57,147 nucleotides of DNA, taken from contig NZ_JAUZED010000010.1 in NCBI RefSeq assembly GCF_030705415.1, positions 1 through 57,147 of the forward strand, written 5' to 3'. A program made the translations under genes and the position numbers. The stretch's first letter is position 1, and each line of letters opens with the position of its first letter. Shown piece by piece: positions 1 through 7,931 of this stretch. Below the pieces are notes generated by a model. The model saw nothing but the letters and a program-made list of their open reading frames with translations, ran no database searches and was not told the origin of the DNA. The stretch comes from Curtobacterium sp. A7_M15 (GTDB taxonomy: Bacteria; Actinomycetota; Actinomycetes; Actinomycetales; Microbacteriaceae).

Positions 1-127
1 GGAACGCGGCGACCTCGGTCGGGTCGACTGGTGCTGTGGTGATCTGCTCGAGCTCGTGCGGTTCGGAGATTTCGTGGTCAACAAATCCGGCACGCCACCG
101 CGCGAACTGTCGCAGGTCCGACCGGTA
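1..127. repeat. Left copy of a 127-bp exact terminal inverted repeat
   Basis: Bases 1-127 equal the reverse complement of 57021-57147 with no mismatch. The first difference is base 128 (C versus G), then base 137. Both copies lie inside recombinase genes that point out of the window. Confidence 0.97.
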
Positions 128-373
128 CGCGCGGATGGTGTTCGGCGACAGGGACGCTTCGGCGAAAAGCCGCGGCGACGCACCCACCGGCCCCACCACC
201 GCCGCACCTGCACCAGCCGGCGATCCGTTGCCCGCTGCAGCACGTTGCCGGGCGAACGCCGTCCGGGACCGTTCCGCCGCAGCACGCTGCGCCGCGGTCG
301 CGCTCCGGCTCAGTGATCGAGTAAGGACAGAGGTCCCAGCCGCGTCGAGATCGTGCGAAGACGCGTCGGTCAT
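1..373 (-). CDS. Tyrosine recombinase, 5' part only (runs off the left edge)
   Basis: The reading frame starts at ATG 373-371 and is still open at base 1, giving 124 residues. After a variable Ala/Arg-rich N-terminus (about 72 residues) comes FAEASLSPNTIRAYRSDLRQ, the usual start of the SAM-like core-binding domain of phage-type integrases, followed by FARWRAGF. The catalytic domain lies outside the window. From base 127 down to base 1 the DNA is the exact reverse complement of the right end, so residues from about 83 onward are shared with the recombinase at 56835. The N-termini of the two differ strongly. The role is inferred to be site-specific recombination or plasmid dimer resolution. 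Confidence 0.8.
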   Translation of the reverse strand, partial: MTDASSHDLDAAGTSVLTRSLSRSATAAQRAAAERSRTAFARQRAAAGNGSPAGAGAAVVGPVGASPRLFAEASLSPNTIRAYRSDLRQFARWRAGFVDHEISEPHELEQITTAPVDPTEVAAF

Positions 374-503
374 GACTGCTCCTAATTCACATCCTGGCTA
401 CCAGCACTGTACGGACCCCGACCGACGTCACCAGACGACGAGCCGAAGTGCCGGACGGTGACATCCGGGGGCGGTCGATGGGTGTCGTCGTGGGGCGTCT
501 GTA

Positions 504-1013
504 GTGGAATGCTCTGACGTCGTGATCAGACGAGCGCGACCCAGCGACCACCCTGAGGTACAGCAGCACCTCCATGACAATAAAGACGTCACCCGAGAGC
601 GCCTCAACGCGTTCGTCCGCGCCGACGACGCGACGCAGCTGCGCGTCCTGGCCGAACTGCGAGCACGCTCCGCCGACCAGGAAACCACGCTCCTCCTCAC
701 TCTCGAGGCAGCCGGCGTTGCCGTCATCGCTGTCATGCTCAGCGTCACCCCACACGACGTGTTCCCCGCACCGCCGAAACCCGAGGAGGGATGGATCAGC
801 TACGTCGTGTTCCTCATTGTCTGCATCACCCTCGGAGCGTTCGCGATGGTGATCCTGCTGCCCTCGATCTGGCATGCAGTCGTCGGCAACCGCAACCACA
901 CTCGAGCAGTCGTCTGGCTCGCCGCATACGAGCACGCCCTCCAAGAACGACCGCGGACCTGGCTTGAGCGACGGTCGCGGCGGAACCCGCGGACGAATCG
1001 ATCCATCGTCTGA
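504..1013 (+). CDS. Hypothetical two-TM membrane protein
   Basis: This 169-residue protein has a charged cytoplasmic N-terminal half (about residues 1-70) followed by two hydrophobic segments, LLLTLEAAGVAVIAVMLSV and a second starting ISYVVFLIVCITLG. The C-terminus is Arg-rich and ends in RRSRRNPRTNRS. I recognise no family. It is divergent from the recombinase at the left edge. A similar position, next to a recombinase and membrane-bound, is held by the protein at 56192. The ATG at 504 has only a weak upstream Shine-Dalgarno, so the true start could be slightly downstream. Confidence 0.6.
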   Translation: MECSDVVIRRARPSDHPEVQQHLHDNKDVTRERLNAFVRADDATQLRVLAELRARSADQETTLLLTLEAAGVAVIAVMLSVTPHDVFPAPPKPEEGWISYVVFLIVCITLGAFAMVILLPSIWHAVVGNRNHTRAVVWLAAYEHALQERPRTWLERRSRRNPRTNRSIV

Positions 1014-1122
1014 TGAGCACGAAGGATGGTGGCGATCGCAGTAGCGCTCTCCCCCGCCCGTACAGTGGTTGCTCGTAGGCTGAGCGACCGCGCCGGAGCT
1101 TCAGCCCACAGGGACAACGAAA

Positions 1123-1152
1123 GACCCGCCCCTGCGGCAACAGGAGCGGGTC
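1123..1152. terminator. Hairpin downstream of the two-TM gene
   Basis: A 12-bp stem with one mismatch (1123-1134 against 1141-1152) and a 6-base loop lies 110 bases after the 504-1013 gene. It has no T-run, so it is a terminator or RNA structure candidate. The rest of 1014-1306 also contains a small hairpin near 1195-1214 and no other gene I can support. Confidence 0.4.
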
Positions 1153-1306
1153 CGAGTTGGCCCTCCGAGTGGAAAGCCAGGGGCCGTGAGGCGACCCCGA
1201 GCGTAGAAACTCGGGTCCAGTGTAAACCGGGTCCGCCCGGATTGCATCCCTGGTGCACCCGCTTCTTGTGTCCGCCGGCGCCGGACCCGCAAGGAGGTGG
1301 TGCCCA

Positions 1307-1417
1307 ATGTCGCAAGACGAGGACACCCACCGCAGGCGGCAGATCCCCTGGCTCGGCATCGCGACCCTCGCGATGACCATCGCCAGGTTCCTGCTCGACC
1401 TGTGGCGCACACGGTAA
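1307..1417 (+). CDS. Small 36-residue membrane-associated protein
   Basis: The frame MSQDEDTHRRRQIPWLGIAT and onward to TMAIARFLLDLW-like sequence ending in RTR codes for 36 residues. A strong Shine-Dalgarno AAGGAGG (1291-1297) sits about 9 bases before ATG 1307, and a strong hairpin terminator begins four bases after the stop. Gene signals at both ends argue it is expressed. A polar, His/Arg-rich head is followed by one hydrophobic or amphipathic helix. No family is recognised. Confidence 0.55.
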   Translation: MSQDEDTHRRRQIPWLGIATLAMTIARFLLDLWRTR

Positions 1418-1420
1418 CCA

Positions 1421-1471
1421 GGCAAGGAAAGGACGGCCCCCGCACCAACGGTACGGGGGCCGTTCCTTGCC
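1421..1471 (+). terminator. Strong intrinsic terminator
   Basis: An 18-bp stem made of GGCAAGGAA plus CGGCCCCCG pairs with CGGGGGCCG plus TTCCTTGCC. A 4-base bulge (AGGA) lies on the left arm and the loop is 11 bases. It lies directly behind the 36-residue gene. Confidence 0.75.
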
Positions 1472-1558
1472 TCGCACGACGCCAAGCGCGATCGACCAAC
1501 AGTTCTACTCCGGTACAACCCTGAGTCCGGGTCCACGCCTGTCCTCTTGGCTAGGGGC

Positions 1559-2221
1559 ATGAACACGAATGCACGTTGGGCTCTTGCACCCGCCGTCGTT
1601 ACGCTCGGGGTGGTGCTCGCCGGGTGCAGCTCCACCAGCACGCCGACACCAACCGCCACGCGAACCGTCACCGCAACGGCCTCCAGCGCCGCGACACCGC
1701 CAGCGTCAGCTTCGTCGTCGTCGGCCCCGTCCGCGTCGGCGACTGACAACGCCGGTGGGGACACCGGTACGGGCGCCGGTGGACGAGCCCCGGATGAGAA
1801 CGCGTCCCGCTGTACGACCGACCACCTCAAGGGTGTGTTCGCCGGTCAGGATGCTGGCGCGTCGAACGTCGACGAGGAACTCCAGCTCACCAACACTGGC
1901 ACAACCGACTGCACCCTGCAGGGCTGGCCTGGTGTCTCCCTCGTCGGCAACAACAACGGTACCCAGATCGGCCAGCCCGCCGAGTTCGACCGCAGCACCG
2001 CGCACGAGGTCGTGTCGCTGAAGCCGGGAACCACAGCGGTCGCGCACTTCCATTACGTCCAAGCCGACGCGTTCGATCAGGCGACGTGCAAGCCTGCGAC
2101 CGGTGACGGGTTCCGCGTGTACCCGCCGGGGTCAACGACGAGCCTGTTCATCGCCGCCACAGGCGTGAAAGGGTGCTCCGCGGGGAGCGAAAAGATCTTC
2201 ACCGTCGGCGCGTTCCACTGA
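1559..2221 (+). CDS. DUF4232-domain lipoprotein
   Basis: A lipoprotein signal with lipobox LAGC (Cys about residue 23 from ATG 1559) is followed by a Ser/Thr/Ala-rich linker to about residue 80. A DUF4232-type beta-sandwich follows, recognisable from ELQLTNTGTTDCTLQGWPG and the Gly/Asn-rich strand turns, with paired cysteines. The family is common on the outer face of the actinobacterial membrane and has no known catalytic role. ATG 1559 is preferred over TTG 1547 because it starts the basic n-region of the signal. The gene stands alone before the metal-resistance block on the other strand. Confidence 0.8.
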   Translation: MNTNARWALAPAVVTLGVVLAGCSSTSTPTPTATRTVTATASSAATPPASASSSSAPSASATDNAGGDTGTGAGGRAPDENASRCTTDHLKGVFAGQDAGASNVDEELQLTNTGTTDCTLQGWPGVSLVGNNNGTQIGQPAEFDRSTAHEVVSLKPGTTAVAHFHYVQADAFDQATCKPATGDGFRVYPPGSTTSLFIAATGVKGCSAGSEKIFTVGAFH

Positions 2222-2338
2222 CCATCCGCCTCGGGTTCGCTGCACCTCGTTACGGCGCTAGCGCTCCTTCCAACTTGCCCTACCCGGAGCGCAGAAATGC
2301 CGGACGGCGCCCGTAGGTGCCCTCGGCGGCGTCCATCC

Positions 2339-3517
2339 TCACTTCTTGGTGCTGTCAGAGTGGTTGTGGCTGTTGTCTTCGGGTGCGGCACTCATCATGC
2401 GGAGCATCGACCAGGAACCGCTGCGGATGAACACGATCAGCAGGAACGCGGCGATCAGGAGGAACACGATGTTGAGCCAAGTGGTGTAGTTCCAGCTGAT
2501 CGAGGTCGCCACGATGCTCAGGTGCCGGTTCGTGGGAATCAGGCCCAGTGGGGTGAACAGCAGCTCCACGGCGTAGCCGGCGAGGACCATGGCGCCGTAG
2601 AAGATCCCGGTGATCCGGAGCGCTGCTTTCCAGCCGTAGTACTTCCGGTAGATCACGATGATCGGAATGATGATCAGGTCCGCGAAGATGAAGCTGATCA
2701 CGCCACCGAAGCTGATCCCACCGTTCCACAGCACTGCGGCGAGGGGGACGTTCCCGACGGAGCAGACAAAGCTCACCATCGCCAGGATCGGTCCGATGAT
2801 CGGGTCGATGATGAACGCCAGCGTGGGATGCCCCTCGAAGAACACCGCCTGCAGCCAGACTTTCGGCACCCACGCGTCGAACGCGCCGGCGATGAGCAGG
2901 CCGATGATGATGTCGCGGAGCACGGACGCCCAGTCCATGACGAAGTACTGCGACACGCTCGTCAGCCCCGGCCTTGAGAACAGCCGCCGCCAGAACCCCT
3001 GATCGCCCTGCACGGACATGTCCATCGCCGCATGCCCCTCCATCGATCCGGCAAGCCCCTTGTCGGCCTGCTCGCGGGCGGCGTCGAGGATCTTGCCGCG
3101 CATCCAAAGCCGGAAGCCAAGGGCGATGAGGATGATCATGATCGGACCGCCGATGAACTCTGCGACGGTGAACTGCCACCCCATCACGAACGCCAGGATC
3201 AGGCCCAGTTCGACGACGAGGTTCGTCGACGCGACCTCGAACGCCATCGCAGACGACAGGCTCGCGCCTTTCCGAAACAGGGCCCGTGCAAGTGCGACGG
3301 CCGCGTAGGAGCAGGACGACGACAGTGCGCCGAGTCCGGTCGCGACGCTGATCGCGCGAGGCGAGTCGTCGTGCATGAGCTTCGTGATCCGGTCCGTGCG
3401 GACGACGGCTTGGATGATGCCGGACAGGGTGAAGCCGAGGATGAGGGGCCAGAGAATCTCCCACCCCATGGAGCCGGCGGCGGCGAGGGCGTCACCGAGC
3501 GCGTTGATGACGAACAT
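2339..3517 (-). CDS. Permease of the ArsP/YraQ (DUF318) superfamily
   Basis: About 392 residues with eight or more membrane segments in two halves. Features typical of the family include the Ser/Cys-rich stretch LGALSSSCSYAAVALARALF near residue 65 and its second-half counterpart SFVCSVGNVPLAAVLWNGG. A soluble loop (about residues 130-175) separates the halves, and the tail is His-rich (DNSHNHSDSTKK). Members export organoarsenicals or other metal-related substrates. Here the neighbours (DUF305, DUF6153) point to copper or another soft metal, which is inference. ATG 3517 is used; GTG 3523 is also possible. Confidence 0.75.
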   Translation of the reverse strand: MFVINALGDALAAAGSMGWEILWPLILGFTLSGIIQAVVRTDRITKLMHDDSPRAISVATGLGALSSSCSYAAVALARALFRKGASLSSAMAFEVASTNLVVELGLILAFVMGWQFTVAEFIGGPIMIILIALGFRLWMRGKILDAAREQADKGLAGSMEGHAAMDMSVQGDQGFWRRLFSRPGLTSVSQYFVMDWASVLRDIIIGLLIAGAFDAWVPKVWLQAVFFEGHPTLAFIIDPIIGPILAMVSFVCSVGNVPLAAVLWNGGISFGGVISFIFADLIIIPIIVIYRKYYGWKAALRITGIFYGAMVLAGYAVELLFTPLGLIPTNRHLSIVATSISWNYTTWLNIVFLLIAAFLLIVFIRSGSWSMLRMMSAAPEDNSHNHSDSTKK

Positions 3518-3634
3518 GTACACCTACTTCGTTGCGGTGCGGGCAGAGTGTCCCGCGGCGTCGTGCGGATGAGGGAGACCGGACCGGTTGCGCGCCGAGG
3601 GGGCAGTCGAGCCTGCCTCGGCGCGCGCCGGGTG

Positions 3635-4237
3635 TCACTTGGATGCGAGCATGTCCTGCATCTGGGCGATCTGCTCGGTCTGGCTCTTCACGATCGATTT
3701 CGCCAGTGCGACCGTGTCAGCGTTCTTGCCCTTGGTGACCTCGGTTTTCGCCATGTCGATGGCGCTGGTGTGATGCTGGATCATCTGCTCGAGGTAGAGC
3801 TTCCCGGCATCCCGCGGGGACGCGTTCTGAAGGTCCTGCATGGCGGAGTCGGACATCATCCCCGACGTCGAGGAGTGATCCATCCCGGACGTGCTCGGCA
3901 TCTGGGTCGGCTCGTTCCACGCCGTCAGCCACCCGGTCATAGTCTTGATCTCGGGGTCCTGTTCGATTTCGATCTGCTTCGCCAGCGTCACGACGTCAGC
4001 CTTCACGCCGGAGCCCTTCGCGAGGAGCACGTCGCTCATCTCAATGGCTTGCTGGTGGTGCGGCAGCATCTGCTGCGTGAACAGGACGTCCTGATCGTTG
4101 TGCGACGCCGCGGACGACGAGGACTGTGACGACGACGTGTCGGAGCGGCTGCCGTTGGTGGTGGAGCAGCCGGCGAGGGTGAGCCCGATGGTGAGGGCTG
4201 CGGCGGCCGCGAGGGCGCGCGTGGTGGTGGTCTGCAT
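3635..4237 (-). CDS. DUF305 metal-associated lipoprotein
   Basis: A signal peptide with lipobox LAGCS (Cys about residue 24) precedes a Ser-rich linker and a DUF305 domain. The domain has the duplicated ferritin-like helical motif of this family: MLPHHQQAIEMSD and MIQHHTSAIDMAK, each with an HH pair and followed by LAKQI/LAKSI helices. A Met/His patch (MDHSSTSGMM) lies between them. DUF305 proteins are usually beside copper resistance genes and probably bind metal outside the membrane. The gene lies about 118 bp downstream of the start of the permease gene on the same strand, so the order of transcription is DUF6153, DUF305, permease. Confidence 0.88.
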   Translation of the reverse strand: MQTTTTRALAAAAALTIGLTLAGCSTTNGSRSDTSSSQSSSSAASHNDQDVLFTQQMLPHHQQAIEMSDVLLAKGSGVKADVVTLAKQIEIEQDPEIKTMTGWLTAWNEPTQMPSTSGMDHSSTSGMMSDSAMQDLQNASPRDAGKLYLEQMIQHHTSAIDMAKTEVTKGKNADTVALAKSIVKSQTEQIAQMQDMLASK

Positions 4238-4348
4238 GGTGGATTCCGTTTCCGTTGATGCGTCAGATGGGTGCGGGCAGGCGGATGCCTGCCCGGGGTC
4301 TGGGCATGCGGGTGCTCCCGGAGGGTGGGTGGACCCGCCGGGGTGGAA

Positions 4349-4837
4349 TCAGACTCGGATGATCTGCAACGCCGATAGTGACGGCGGTCGCGGCACCGGG
4401 ATACGGCGGGCCACGTGGGCTGCGAGGGCGAGCAGCCGGGCGAGGAGGTGCAGCACCCCGCCGCTGCGGGCGCGGAGCAGCACCCACGCGAACAGGACGA
4501 TCATCAGCATGCACGTCATGTCCATCAAGGAGCACATCAGCGCACACAAGCCGCCGTCGCAGCCGGCATCGGTGAGGACAGCCATCGCCGCAATCGCGGG
4601 AACCGCATGTTCGGTGTCATCGGCGGCCGCGGTGTGACCGGTGGCAGCGATGGGACCGGTGGCGGCGGTGGGATGGTGCTCCATCGCGGCGGTAGGAGCG
4701 GTCATCGGATGCTCGTGGTCGGCGGCGTGCCCAGCCATGGTGTGCATCAGGACCGTGAACCCGACCAGTAGCAGCAACGCCACCGTCGCCGTGACCTGCA
4801 ACAGCAGCCGGCGACGCGGAGACGTGGTGATGATCAT
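4349..4837 (-). CDS. DUF6153-like His/Met-rich membrane protein
   Basis: The 162-residue product has an N-terminal membrane helix (about 13-33), then a His-rich external segment (HAADHEHPMTAP, AMEHHPTAA), then a Cys/Met-rich second helix (CALMCSLMDMTCMLMIVLF). The tail is basic. This organisation is that of the DUF6153 family seen in actinobacterial copper clusters. It is the first gene of the leftward metal module, and a CsoR-like palindrome lies about 65 bp upstream. Metal binding is inferred from composition and neighbours. Confidence 0.7.
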   Translation of the reverse strand: MIITTSPRRRLLLQVTATVALLLLVGFTVLMHTMAGHAADHEHPMTAPTAAMEHHPTAATGPIAATGHTAAADDTEHAVPAIAAMAVLTDAGCDGGLCALMCSLMDMTCMLMIVLFAWVLLRARSGGVLHLLARLLALAAHVARRIPVPRPPSLSALQIIRV

Positions 4838-4899
4838 CTGATTTCAGTGGGTCAGGAAGCGGAGAGCGTCAGCCGTGCGAGGCGACAGGTGACCGTGAT

Positions 4900-4918
4900 G
4901 GTACCCCCAAGGGGTACC
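4900..4918. promoter_or_regulatory. CsoR-like operator palindrome
   Basis: GGTACCCCCAAGGGGTACC has two perfect 8-base arms (GGTACCCC / GGGGTACC) and a 3-base centre. Runs of C and G flanked by TA/AC are the hallmark of CsoR/RcnR-family copper-sensor operators. It sits between the leftward DUF6153 gene (start 4837) and the rightward fluoride operon (start 5124). No csoR gene is in the window. Confidence 0.55.
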
Positions 4919-5074
4919 CGCCGTCCGAGGATCGCGGAAGGCAGCAGCCGGCACAGGTATCGAGATGCGGAAGATCGTCGGTGCGGGCATGGGGCGGTGG
5001 GTGCATACTGGTGGGGTCTTCGGACCCGGCAGTGGGGCTTGCCAGACCCAACCTCGACACTCGTCGACAACAGT

Positions 5075-5115
5075 CCCTATCTCAGCTGGTTGCGCTTTTG
5101 CGCGCCTGAGGTAGG
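5075..5115 (+). promoter_or_regulatory. Leader hairpin touching the ribosome binding site of the fluoride operon
   Basis: CCCTATCTCAG (5075-5085) pairs with CTGAGGTAGGG (5105-5115) with one G-U pair. An inner GCGC/GCGC stem encloses TTTT. The 3' arm is part of the purine-rich GTAGGGAGAG that must serve as Shine-Dalgarno for ATG 5124. It could control translation. It does not match the fluoride (crcB) riboswitch consensus as I know it. Confidence 0.5.
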
Positions 5116-5123
5116 GAGAGGTC

Positions 5124-5630
5124 ATGGTCGAGTCGGACACTGCCGGCGTTGTCGTGGTCGGTGTGCAGCCAGGGCAGGGGCCCGACGTCGTCGGTATCGC
5201 GGCTGCCGTCGCTGAACAGTTCAGCGCCCGCCTGGTGTGTGTGGTCGCCGATCCGGCGCTGCTAGCCGCGGGGGTGCGTGCGGACGGTTCGGAGATCATC
5301 GAACCGATCGACCCGGACACGGCGGACAGCGAGCCGCAGCAGCTCCCCGACGAAGACATGCGGGTCATCAGGGATCTCGCTGCGGCGCGATCAGTCGACG
5401 TGGACTTCGTCTCCCGCGTCGGGGATCCGAGTCACGCACTCGCTGCGGTGGCCGAGGAACGTGACGCACTGATGATCGTTGTTGGATCTCAGGCTGGCCG
5501 ACGCCGGATGGCGGAACTGCTCACCGGTTCCGTCGCGGCGCACCTGACCCAGCAGCAGCACCGGCCGGTGCTGGTCGTCCCGCATCACCCGGTCGGCGTC
5601 CCCATGTTCCGGCCGTCGGATGCCCCGTGA
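5124..5630 (+). CDS. Universal stress protein (UspA family)
   Basis: This 168-residue single-domain Usp has the nucleotide-binding signature VVGSQAGRRRMAELLTGSVA followed by the closing strand HRPVLVVPH. The first strand is GVVVVGVQPG. UspA proteins bind ATP and modulate stress survival; some are co-encoded with fluoride channels. It is the first gene of an operon in which each next start overlaps the previous stop. The GTG of the mutase gene overlaps this stop as GTGA. Confidence 0.85.
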   Translation: MVESDTAGVVVVGVQPGQGPDVVGIAAAVAEQFSARLVCVVADPALLAAGVRADGSEIIEPIDPDTADSEPQQLPDEDMRVIRDLAAARSVDVDFVSRVGDPSHALAAVAEERDALMIVVGSQAGRRRMAELLTGSVAAHLTQQQHRPVLVVPHHPVGVPMFRPSDAP

Positions 5631-6373
5631 CGGGCACGCTGATGCTCCTGCGGCATGGGGAAAGCACCGCAAACGAAGCCGGCACCTTCGCCGGTCTCCT
5701 CGACGTCCCGCTCACGCCCCACGGTGAACAGCAAGCATCCGCAGCCGGACGGCGCCTCCGGTCTGAGCACATCACGCTGGACGTCGTGGTCACCTCCACA
5801 TTGCGCCGCGCCGTCCGCACCGCCGAACTGGTCTGCGACGCCCTCGAGACACAGCTGCCTACAGAAGCGGTGTGGCAGCTCAACGAACGCAACTACGGCG
5901 CCCTGACCGGGATGACGAAGACCGACGCCCGCCAGACGCTCGGTGACGACGAGTACATGCGGCTCCGCAGGTCCCGTACCGGCACACCGCCACCGATGTC
6001 GCTGCTGCTATGGGAGGAACTGCGGTCAAGCTCTGCGCTGCGCGGTCTGCCCAACGGCGGCCTCCGACGCACCGAGGCTCTCTCGGACGTCATTGAGGGG
6101 GTCCGCCCCGTCCTGTACGACCGGCTCCTGCCGATGGTGCGGGCAGGACGGAGCGTCCTCGTCGTCGCGCACGGGAACTCGCTCCGCGCACTCTGCGCAT
6201 GCATCGACGACCTCACCGACTCGGAGCTCGAGCGGCTCAACCTGCCGACCGGGCAACCCGTGCAGTACCACCTCGCTGCCACAGGTGTCCTCGTCCCGCG
6301 TGGTGGGGCGTTCCTGGATCCGGTAGCAGCACAGCTTGTCGCGGCGCTGGTCGCGGCAGAAGGCGGAACATGA
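5627..6373 (+). CDS. Phosphoglycerate mutase-like histidine phosphatase
   Basis: The RHGES motif (catalytic His about residue 10) opens a 248-residue protein with the dPGM-type segment LNERNYGALTGMTK and the second catalytic His in VVAHGNSLRAL. Length and motifs fit 2,3-bisphosphoglycerate-dependent phosphoglycerate mutase (glycolysis, 3PG to 2PG) rather than a general phosphatase. It lies directly upstream of enolase function in the pathway, and fluoride blocks enolase, so a spare copy fits a fluoride operon. The GTG start 5627 overlaps the Usp stop, and the stop overlaps the ATG of the next gene (ATGA). Confidence 0.82.
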   Translation: MTGTLMLLRHGESTANEAGTFAGLLDVPLTPHGEQQASAAGRRLRSEHITLDVVVTSTLRRAVRTAELVCDALETQLPTEAVWQLNERNYGALTGMTKTDARQTLGDDEYMRLRRSRTGTPPPMSLLLWEELRSSSALRGLPNGGLRRTEALSDVIEGVRPVLYDRLLPMVRAGRSVLVVAHGNSLRALCACIDDLTDSELERLNLPTGQPVQYHLAATGVLVPRGGAFLDPVAAQLVAALVAAEGGT

Positions 6374-6873
6374 CCACCCGAACGAACACCCCGATGCCCG
6401 ACGATCAGCTCCCTTCCGACCCGGACGTCGACGTCTCCGACCCCGCAACGATCATGCGGCCGGTGCATCTGCGGAGGCGGTACGTCGGTCTCGTCGCCGT
6501 CGGTGGGGCCGCTGGTACTGCCCTCCGTGACGTCATCAGCAGCGTGCTCCCCGCCGATGGCGGGCTGAGTTGGTCGATCTTCTGGATCAACATCATCGGC
6601 GCGCTGGCCCTCGGTGTGCTGTTGGAAGCGCTCGCGCACCGCGGGCCCGACGCCGGCCGCCGACGCGTGCTGCGGCTGCTGCTCGGCACCGGGTTCCTCG
6701 GCGGGTTAACCACCTACAGCACCCTCGCCGAGTCCACTGCCGCCCTGTTCCTGAACGGGCACGGCCTCGCCGGCACCGGCTACGCGCTCCTAACCGTCTT
6801 GTCCGGCGCGATCGCGACCGCGGTCGGTCTCGTGGTCGCCGGCTGGTTCCGCCCCCGAACGGAGGAAGCATGA
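6370..6873 (+). CDS. crcB: Fluoride channel subunit CrcB/Fluc, first copy
   Basis: The 167-residue protein has four membrane segments. The family signature [14 protein letters not shown] sits in the third helix and [17 protein letters not shown] in the second. An acidic soluble N-terminal extension of about 45 residues is unusual for the family. Fluc subunits form dual-topology dimers that let fluoride leave the cell. Actinobacteria commonly carry two adjacent copies forming a heterodimer, as here. ATG 6370 overlaps the mutase stop. Confidence 0.93.
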   Translation: MTTRTNTPMPDDQLPSDPDVDVSDPATIMRPVHLRRRYVGLVAVGGAAGTALRDVISSVLPADGGLSWSIFWINIIGALALGVLLEALAHRGPDAGRRRVLRLLLGTGFLGGLTTYSTLAESTAALFLNGHGLAGTGYALLTVLSGAIATAVGLVVAGWFRPRTEEA

Positions 6874-7241
6874 ACGCCGCGCTCATCCTTGCCGTCGCCC
6901 TCGGTGGCGGTGTCGGCGCTGCCGGCCGGTTCCACCTCGACGGAGTGATCAACACCGGCCGGGAGTTCCGGCTTCCCGTTGGCACGTTGACGATCAACGT
7001 AACCGGGTCGCTGCTGCTGGGGATCATCGTCGGTGCCGCCACCCACCTCGGCGCGGTGCCGGTCGCGGTCCTCGGCACCGGGGTGATGGGCGGCTACACC
7101 ACGTTCAGCACCGCCAGCTTCGAAACCGTCCGCCTCGCCCGCAGCGGCCGCATCACCGCCGCCGCGATCAACGGGCTCGGGATGCTCGTCGTCTCCGTCG
7201 CCGCCGCGACCGCCGGCATCCTCCTCGGCGGCACCCTGTGA
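6870..7241 (+). CDS. crcB: Fluoride channel subunit CrcB/Fluc, second copy
   Basis: A compact 123-residue Fluc subunit: [31 protein letters not shown] and the fluoride-pathway signature [15 protein letters not shown] are all present. There is no N-terminal extension. The ATG overlaps the stop of the first copy (ATGA), which supports co-translation and heterodimer formation. The stop overlaps a possible GTG of the pyrophosphatase frame. Confidence 0.94.
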   Translation: MNAALILAVALGGGVGAAGRFHLDGVINTGREFRLPVGTLTINVTGSLLLGIIVGAATHLGAVPVAVLGTGVMGGYTTFSTASFETVRLARSGRITAAAINGLGMLVVSVAAATAGILLGGTL

Positions 7242-7288
7242 CCACCCCGCCCACGGACCACACACCCGCTCCTGCACTGGAGGTACCC

Positions 7289-7774
7289 ATGCTGTTCGAT
7301 GTCACGATCGAGATTCCGTGCGGCAGCGGCAACAAGTACGAGGTCGACCACACCACCGGTCGGATCTGGCTCGACCGGGCGGTGTTCACCAGCATGGTGT
7401 TCCCCCAGGACTACGGCTCCATCGACAACACCCTCGGCGACGATGGCGACCCACTCGATGCCCTCGTGCTCCTCCCCCGTCCCACGTTCCCCGGCGTCGT
7501 CATCACGGTCCGGCCGGTCGGGATGCTGCGCATGGTCGACGAGAACGGCGGCGACGACAAGATCCTCACCGTCCCGGCTGGCGACGACCGCTTCGCGCAG
7601 CTGCAGAACATCACCGATGTGCCGGAGCACACGCTGGCGGAGATCGAGCACTTCTTCGCCCACTACAAGGAGATCGAGCACGGCAAGCACGTCACCACCA
7701 ACGGGTGGGCCGGTCGTGCTGCTGCCGAAGCCGTCATCCGCATCGCGCAGGAAGCCCACACCCGACACCCGTGA
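7289..7774 (+). CDS. ppa: Inorganic pyrophosphatase
   Basis: Family I soluble PPase of 161 residues starting [20 protein letters not shown], with the metal-binding [11 protein letters not shown] and FPQDYGSI segments. It hydrolyses pyrophosphate in the cytoplasm. Fluoride is a strong inhibitor of this enzyme class, which explains its place behind two fluoride channels. ATG 7289 is chosen because GGAGG lies five bases upstream and the protein then starts like other PPases. A GTG at 7238 overlapping the crcB stop would add 17 residues. Confidence 0.92.
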   Translation: MLFDVTIEIPCGSGNKYEVDHTTGRIWLDRAVFTSMVFPQDYGSIDNTLGDDGDPLDALVLLPRPTFPGVVITVRPVGMLRMVDENGGDDKILTVPAGDDRFAQLQNITDVPEHTLAEIEHFFAHYKEIEHGKHVTTNGWAGRAAAEAVIRIAQEAHTRHP

Positions 7775-7792
7775 CCCACGGTCCCCAAGGCC

Positions 7793-7854
7793 GCCGCGGG
7801 GAGGCACTGGCGCCGAGTGATCGCCAGCAGGTCGTCCCTCCGCTTCCCCGCGGC
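7793..7854 (+). terminator. Large hairpin between ppa and eno
   Basis: A perfect 10-bp outer stem (GCCGCGGGGA at 7793-7802, TCCCCGCGGC at 7845-7854) encloses a second stem CTGGCG/CGCCAG. There is no T-run. It may end the ppa transcript or attenuate readthrough into eno. Confidence 0.5.
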
Positions 7855-7890
7855 TCCCCCTGACAACCACACGCCAGCTCGACGCACGAC

Positions 7891-7920
7891 CCGAACCGAA
7901 CCGAACCGAACCGAACCGAA
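7891..7920 (+). repeat. Six tandem CCGAA units before the enolase start
   Basis: Exactly six copies of the 5-base unit CCGAA end where the Shine-Dalgarno GAAGGAG begins, 11 bases before ATG 7932. A 5-base repeat outside the coding frame can change copy number by slippage and would alter spacing between leader structures and the start. Confidence 0.9.
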
Positions 7921-7931
7921 GGAGCGTCACC

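Noticed and set aside
4840-5124. Fluoride riboswitch
   Set aside because: Expected by context, but the conserved GATGG/CTGATGA elements and pseudoknot could not be found by eye; a covariance search would decide.
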